Shown: piece by piece, positions 63,481 to 64,000 of the stretch | Position numbering within the stretch: position 1 is the first letter of the stretch | Layout: every line of letters starts with the position of its first letter | Source of the DNA: Saprospiraceae bacterium | GTDB lineage: Bacteria > Bacteroidota > Bacteroidia > Chitinophagales > Saprospiraceae | Assembly: GCA_028285545.1 (NCBI GenBank) | Contig: JANQPA010000089.1 | Span: 1 to 64,000 of the forward strand | Length of the DNA: 64,000 nt | Reading direction: 5' to 3' | The notes under the pieces: generated by a model | What the model saw: the letters and a program-made list of their open reading frames with translations, nothing else | Databases searched by the model: none | What the model was told of the DNA's origin: nothing | Made by a program: the position numbers and the translations under genes

Positions 63481-64000
63481 ATGAAATTAGGCGTTTTAAA
63501 AGAACAGGAATTTAAACGCGTTGCCATTGTTCCGGAGACCATTCCCAAATTCCAGGCACTGGGCTTGGAGCTGGTAATAGAATCCGATGCAGGCCTCCAG
63601 GCCATGCACAACAATGATGCCTATACGCAACAAGGTGCTACTATTGCCAGTCGTAAGGAGGTGTTAGAGCAATCTGACATTTTACTGAGTATCGCTCCAC
63701 CTTCCGATGAAGAGCTAAAGAGCGTAAAAAAAGAAGTTATTTTATTATCTCAATTTGAACCTTATAATGACAAGGAGGTAACAGCCAAATTGCAGAAAAT
63801 GGGACTCAGAGCCTTTAGCTTTGATATGATTCCCAGAACTACCTTAGCTCAGGCGATGGATGTCCTCTCTTCTATGGCCTCTATCGCAGGATATAAGGCT
63901 GTTTTGGAAGCGGCCCACCACTTGCCCAGATATTTTCCTATGTTGATTACAGCTGCCGGAAGTGTTCGGCCAGCCACGGTTTTGGTGCTCGGTGCCGGAG
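63481..64000 (+). CDS. pntA: NAD(P) transhydrogenase subunit alpha (partial, runs off the right edge)
   Basis: The first 173 codons of a PntA-type protein: MKLGVLKEQEFKRVAIVPET, FDMIPRTTLAQAMDVLSSMA, SIAGYKAVLEAAHHLPRYFP and the start of the NAD-binding fold at VLVLGAG. Alanine dehydrogenase shares this fold, but the RTTLAQAMDVLSSM and AAHHLPRYFPMLITAAGSV text favours transhydrogenase. It would transfer hydride between NADH and NADPH coupled to the proton gradient. pntB should follow outside the window. Confidence 0.92.
   Translation, partial: MKLGVLKEQEFKRVAIVPETIPKFQALGLELVIESDAGLQAMHNNDAYTQQGATIASRKEVLEQSDILLSIAPPSDEELKSVKKEVILLSQFEPYNDKEVTAKLQKMGLRAFSFDMIPRTTLAQAMDVLSSMASIAGYKAVLEAAHHLPRYFPMLITAAGSVRPATVLVLGAG

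Overview
The window is about 64 kb of AT-rich chromosome from a member of the Bacteroidota, most likely a Saprospiria/Saprospiraceae-like lineage. The lineage call is inference. It rests on several proteins ending in type IX secretion (T9SS) sorting domains, AraC-type propeller and hybrid two-component regulators, a short LeuA, RecQ and cyclase forms usual for this phylum, TAnnTTTG-like promoter boxes and very A/T-rich spacers. I see no rRNA, tRNA, CRISPR array, prophage or intact transposon.

Region 1-20 kb is a surface/secretion block, almost all on the minus strand: a beta-helix protein cut by the left edge, a membrane AraC regulator with a propeller sensor but no kinase, an M1 metallopeptidase, a T9SS-exported GH13 amylase-family enzyme, three paralogous ~565-residue T9SS proteins (two in tandem, one behind a near-identical promoter block), and a TPR/histidine-kinase/receiver/AraC hybrid regulator lying between them. 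Region 20-25 kb (plus strand) pairs a lipoprotein GH20 hexosaminidase with a sodium:solute symporter, a plausible amino-sugar scavenging unit.

Region 26-31 kb is a leuA-leuC-leuD-leuB operon for leucine biosynthesis, followed by recQ overlapping a GT4 glycosyltransferase. Region 33-47 kb is mixed housekeeping: a membrane-anchored glutamate-synthase-like flavoprotein, a secreted coiled-coil protein, a GT2 glycosyltransferase, a histidine phosphatase, a PadR/ABC-permease pair, a SUMF1-fold protein without the catalytic cysteines, a YdeP-type molybdopterin oxidoreductase, a prenyltransferase-like repeat protein and a MarR-CPBP protease pair. Region 47-64 kb carries an SLC13 transporter, an octopine-dehydrogenase-family enzyme, an ECF sigma factor with a fused anti-sigma/thioredoxin-fold membrane protein, an ATP-grasp protein, a divergent SnoaL/HxlR pair with two clear operators, a WYL regulator, a class III cyclase-TPR membrane protein, a truncated doxX, several hypotheticals, msrA and the start of pntA.

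The most unusual thing not explained by genes is a family of spacer elements made of short iterated words, often folded into hairpins, in at least a dozen intergenic gaps. The same words recur tens of kilobases apart. Other points worth a look are the kinase-less AraC sensor, the anti-sigma/redox-dead thioredoxin fusion, the shared leader of the T9SS paralogs, a decayed 3' end of a second YdeP gene, and autoregulatory operators for PadR, MarR and HxlR regulators.
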